The position numbers were made by a program, and so were the translations under genes. Shown here one piece after another: positions 61,364 through 64,000 of a stretch of 64,000 nucleotides of DNA. The notes under the pieces are model-generated. The model was not told where the DNA came from and did no database searches. It saw nothing but the letters and a program-made list of their open reading frames with translations. Source of the DNA: Microbacterium foliorum (GTDB lineage Bacteria > Actinomycetota > Actinomycetes > Actinomycetales > Microbacteriaceae); contig NZ_CP031425.1 in NCBI RefSeq assembly GCF_003367705.1, positions 2,666,001 to 2,730,000 on the forward strand, written 5' to 3'. Positions within the stretch are counted from its first letter, which is position 1; every line of letters starts with the position of its first letter.

Positions 61364-62422
61364 TCAGATCATCTTCGTGACCTGGTCGAACGACAGCTCG
61401 ACCGGGGTCTCACGCTCGAAGAGCGACACGAGCACCGTGAGCTTTCCGCTCTCGGGCTTGATCTCGCTGATCGAACCGGGCAGACCCGCGAACGAGCCCT
61501 CCTTGATCGTGATGGTCTCGCCGACCTCGAAGTCGACCTCGGCCGGCAGCGGACGAGCGACGGCGACGCCGCCCTTCGACGCGATGTTCTTGGCCGTGGG
61601 GACGTCCTTGACCTCGACGAGGGACTTCAGCATGTTGAAGGCCTCTTCGAAACGCAGCGGAGTCGGGTTGTGAGCGTTGCCCACGAAGCCGGTGACGCCA
61701 GGCGTGTGACGGACGACGGACCAGGTGTCTTCGGTGAGCTCCATGCGCACGAGCACGTAGCCCGGGATGCGCACGCGGGTGACCATCTTGCGCTGGCCGT
61801 TCTTGATCTCGACGACGTCCTCCATCGGGACCTCGATCTGGTAGATCTCGTCCTCGACCTCGAGCGTCGACTTGCGCTGCTCGATGTTCGCCTTGACCTT
61901 GCGCTCGAATCCGGCGTACGAGTGGATGACGTACCACTTGCCGGGCAGCATCCGCAGGTCGAGGCGGAACGCCTCGTACGGGTCCTCCTCGGCGTCGTCG
62001 GCATCCTCGTCGCCCTCGGCGTCGTCCTCGTCGGCGTCCGCCGCGGGACGGTCGTCTTCGCCGTTCACGTCGGGGCCGTCGTAAGGGGTGACCTCGTCGG
62101 CCCCGGCAGCCTCGAGCTCGGCGGTCTCGTCCGCCACGGATTCGTTGAGGACCTCGGCGGCGGCCTCAGCCTCTGCCGCCTCGTCCAGGTTGAGAGCGTC
62201 GTTCACGATCGCATCCGCCTCCGGGTCGTCGATTTCGATGTCGGTGTCGTCCTGCGTGTCGGGCTCGGCGTCGACGTCCTCGACGTGCAGCGCGACGTGC
62301 TCGGCCGGGGTGACCGAGTTCTCCTCAGCGGCGAGGACGTTGCCCTCCTGGGCCTCGTCCTCCTCGCTGGACTGCTCGGCAGCGGTCGCCCAGTCGGCGT
62401 CGTCGGAATATCGTTCAGCCAC
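61364..62422 (-). CDS. nusG: Transcription antitermination factor NusG with long acidic N-terminus
   Basis: 352 residues from the GTG at 62422, which has GGAAAG 8 bases upstream; a TTG five codons earlier overlaps that site. The first 150 residues are a low-complexity Glu/Asp/Ala region ([19 protein letters not shown]). The NGN domain begins near residue 160 with [19 protein letters not shown], and the KOW domain ends the protein with [18 protein letters not shown]. It binds RNA polymerase and links it to ribosomes or Rho. N-terminal extensions are known in actinobacterial NusG; this one is long and strongly acidic. It is downstream of secE. Confidence 0.96.
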   Translation of the reverse strand: MAERYSDDADWATAAEQSSEEDEAQEGNVLAAEENSVTPAEHVALHVEDVDAEPDTQDDTDIEIDDPEADAIVNDALNLDEAAEAEAAAEVLNESVADETAELEAAGADEVTPYDGPDVNGEDDRPAADADEDDAEGDEDADDAEEDPYEAFRLDLRMLPGKWYVIHSYAGFERKVKANIEQRKSTLEVEDEIYQIEVPMEDVVEIKNGQRKMVTRVRIPGYVLVRMELTEDTWSVVRHTPGVTGFVGNAHNPTPLRFEEAFNMLKSLVEVKDVPTAKNIASKGGVAVARPLPAEVDFEVGETITIKEGSFAGLPGSISEIKPESGKLTVLVSLFERETPVELSFDQVTKMI

Positions 62423-62462
62423 GTTGTTTCTTTCCAATCACTGCGGCCAGGCCGCGAGGGCG

Positions 62463-62735
62463 TCAGGCGCCCGGAACCCCGAACACCACGTGCGTCACCC
62501 AGGCGAACAGGGTGTCGAGTCCGTAGACGATGCCCATGACGATCAGGACGAAGACGAGCACCACTGCGGTGAACTTGACCAGTTCCTTGCGGGTCGGGGT
62601 GACGACCTTGCGCAGTTCGGCGATGACCTGACGGAAGAACAGGGCGATGCCCGCGAAGAAGCCCACGAGTCCGCGCTTCTTCTCGCGGGTGGCGCCGGAC
62701 GCGACGACATCGCCGCGCGGTTCGTCCTGATCCAT
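62463..62735 (-). CDS. secE: Preprotein translocase subunit SecE
   Basis: 90 residues. A charged N-terminal part (about 1-30) is followed by FFRQVIAELRKVVTPTRKEL, the conserved amphipathic SecE helix, and one transmembrane segment (FTAVVLVFVLIVMGIVYGLDTLF). SecE clamps the SecY channel. It lies between tRNA-Trp and nusG, the order conserved across bacteria, and is probably co-transcribed with both. Confidence 0.96.
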   Translation of the reverse strand: MDQDEPRGDVVASGATREKKRGLVGFFAGIALFFRQVIAELRKVVTPTRKELVKFTAVVLVFVLIVMGIVYGLDTLFAWVTHVVFGVPGA

Positions 62736-62774
62736 CCTGAATGTACCTTTCGTGTGTCAGCGTGTGCTGACGCG

Positions 62775-62847
<73 letters not shown>

Positions 62848-63037
62848 AGAGACCGGATGGTCTCGGGGTGTCGTCTTCATCCTGCCATCCGGACCGGACC
62901 GGAGGACCGGGCACGGCGAAAGAATGCAGACAACAACTGCTCGTCAAGCATACGGCATCCTCCGGCCGCGGCCGAACCGGACCCCGAGGTGCCGTTGTTG
63001 TTAGGCTCGGCGGGCGGACGCGACAGGAGGCGATGCG

Positions 63038-64000
63038 GTGAGTGCTGACGTGCAGCAGTTCCAGGTGGACCTGCGCGGGGTCGTCGACCTTCTGAGCCGG
63101 CACATCTACTCGAGCCCCCGCGTCTATCTGCGCGAGCTTCTGCAGAACGCGCGGGATGCCGTCACGGCGCGCCGCGAGGTCGACGGTGCGGGCGGACACA
63201 TCCGGATCACCCCGCTCACCGACGCCTCCGGCGAGTTCGTGCTGCGCGACGACGGGATCGGCCTGACCATCGACGAGGTCGCGGATCTGCTGGCCACCGT
63301 GGGGCGCAGCTCGAAACGCGACATCTTCGACCTCCCGCGCAGCGACTATCTCGGCCAGTTCGGCATCGGGCTGCTCAGCTGCTTCATGGTCGCCGACACC
63401 ATCGTGATCCGCTCGCGCAGCGCACGCGGAGGCTCGGCGGTCGAATGGACCGGCAACGCGGACGGCACCTTCCGCGTCGTCGAGATCGACGACGATCTGC
63501 CCATCGGCACCAGCGTGCACCTGTCGGCGCGGTTCGACGCCGACGACCTGCTGCGCCCCGCCGCGGTGCGCGAGCTGGCGACGACGTTCGCCGAGTTTCT
63601 GCCCGTGCGCGTCACGGTGGACTCACCGACCGGCGACATCGACATCACCCGCCCCGCGCCGTTCCTCGATGCCGCGGACGACATCGAGCAGGCCGTGCGG
63701 TACGGGCGCGACCTCCTCGGCGCCGCCCCCTTCGACGCGATCGAGCTGCACGAGCCGGCGACCGGCACGCGCGGACTCGCCTACGTGCTGCCGTACGCCC
63801 CGCCGCCGGGCGCACGCCAGGCGACGCGTATGTATCTGGGGCGGATGCTGCTCGGCGAGCGCGTCGACGACGTGCTGCCGGAATGGGCGTTCTTCGTCCG
63901 CGCGGTCGTCGACTCCACCGGCCTGTCGCCGACCGCGAGTCGCGAGTCGCTCGTCGACGACGCGGCCCTCGAGCGGGTGCGGGAGCACCTCGGCGCCGGC
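63038..64000 (+). CDS. HSP90-family ATPase (HtpG-like), cut by window end
   Basis: The frame is open from a GTG at 63038, with AGGAGG 7 bases before it, to the last base: 321 codons. The GHKL ATP-binding motifs are clear: YLRELLQNARDAV (metal-binding Asn), then LRDDGIGLT, then ATVGRSSKRD, then YLGQFGIGLLSCFMVAD. After about residue 190 comes the middle domain. The ATP-lid sequence differs from canonical HtpG, and relatives form a shorter HSP90-like group in actinobacteria. It should be an ATP-dependent protein chaperone; the client is unknown. TAGGCT (63002-63007) is a candidate -10 box. Confidence 0.85.
   Translation, partial: MSADVQQFQVDLRGVVDLLSRHIYSSPRVYLRELLQNARDAVTARREVDGAGGHIRITPLTDASGEFVLRDDGIGLTIDEVADLLATVGRSSKRDIFDLPRSDYLGQFGIGLLSCFMVADTIVIRSRSARGGSAVEWTGNADGTFRVVEIDDDLPIGTSVHLSARFDADDLLRPAAVRELATTFAEFLPVRVTVDSPTGDIDITRPAPFLDAADDIEQAVRYGRDLLGAAPFDAIELHEPATGTRGLAYVLPYAPPPGARQATRMYLGRMLLGERVDDVLPEWAFFVRAVVDSTGLSPTASRESLVDDAALERVREHLGAG

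Overview
The window is high-GC and gene-dense. Its gene content points to an actinobacterium of the Microbacteriaceae, most like Microbacterium. Supporting signs are the lysC-asd, dnaX-recR and secE-nusG-rplK-rplA arrangements, a long acidic NusG extension, mqo, a TadA/TadB secretion cluster, a small SRP RNA, and many genes that appear to be transcribed without a leader. The genus is an inference from family content; no 16S gene is present.

Layout. 1-1375: end of a tad-type secretion cluster (tadB partial, tadA). 1789-8773: acetyl-CoA synthetase, RidA and DUF4177 proteins, a class A penicillin-binding protein with PASTA domains followed by a metallophosphoesterase, and a small membrane protein. 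8827-14240: tRNA-Pro, a HAD phosphatase, an lldR-lldD lactate operon with two palindromic operators, thymidine kinase and malate:quinone oxidoreductase. 14324-20908: asd, lysC, an EamA transporter, recR and dnaX, all on the minus strand. 21007-27743: a GH65 phosphorylase with its beta-phosphoglucomutase, then ackA and pta. 27796-29317: a lysozyme-like membrane protein, a rhomboid protease and the SRP RNA. 29509-34026: a MoxR/DUF58/transglutaminase operon. 34037-41759: TrhO, a phosphotransferase, tRNA-Ser with a duplicated 3' end, GNAT, PAP2, an MFS exporter, and the transsulfuration genes metB and cbs. 41862-46918: a sugar ABC importer with a divergent LacI regulator and three operators. 47018-47932: rplL and rplJ. 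48164-52134: a GH15 trehalase-like enzyme divergent from a degenerate glucose-6-phosphate dehydrogenase-like gene, then a YqaJ-type nuclease. 52181-55286: a five-gene surface-protein operon built around an ER-type SipW signal peptidase. 55499-59500: LysG/LysE and an amino-acid ABC importer. 59680-62847: rplA, rplK, nusG, secE and tRNA-Trp, with an unusual repeat array in front of rplK. 63038-end: an HSP90-family gene cut by the window edge.

How the genes work together. Much of the window is central carbon handling. Lactate oxidation (LldD), malate oxidation (Mqo), acetate activation (Acs) and the acetate overflow route (Pta-AckA) meet at pyruvate and acetyl-CoA. Disaccharide use is covered by the ABC importer, the GH65 phosphorylase plus phosphoglucomutase, and GH15. 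LysC/Asd make lysine, threonine and methionine precursors; LysE exports basic amino acids under LysG; Cbs and MetB handle sulfur transfer.

The two regions I find least ordinary are the SipW-centred operon (52181-55286), which encodes three exported proteins, their likely signal peptidase and a protein with a sortase-like LATTG tail, and the duplicated repeat array at 60978-61310 between nusG and rplK. A third window-wide pattern is a -10-like hexamer placed almost exactly 6-7 bases before the start codon of fourteen genes.
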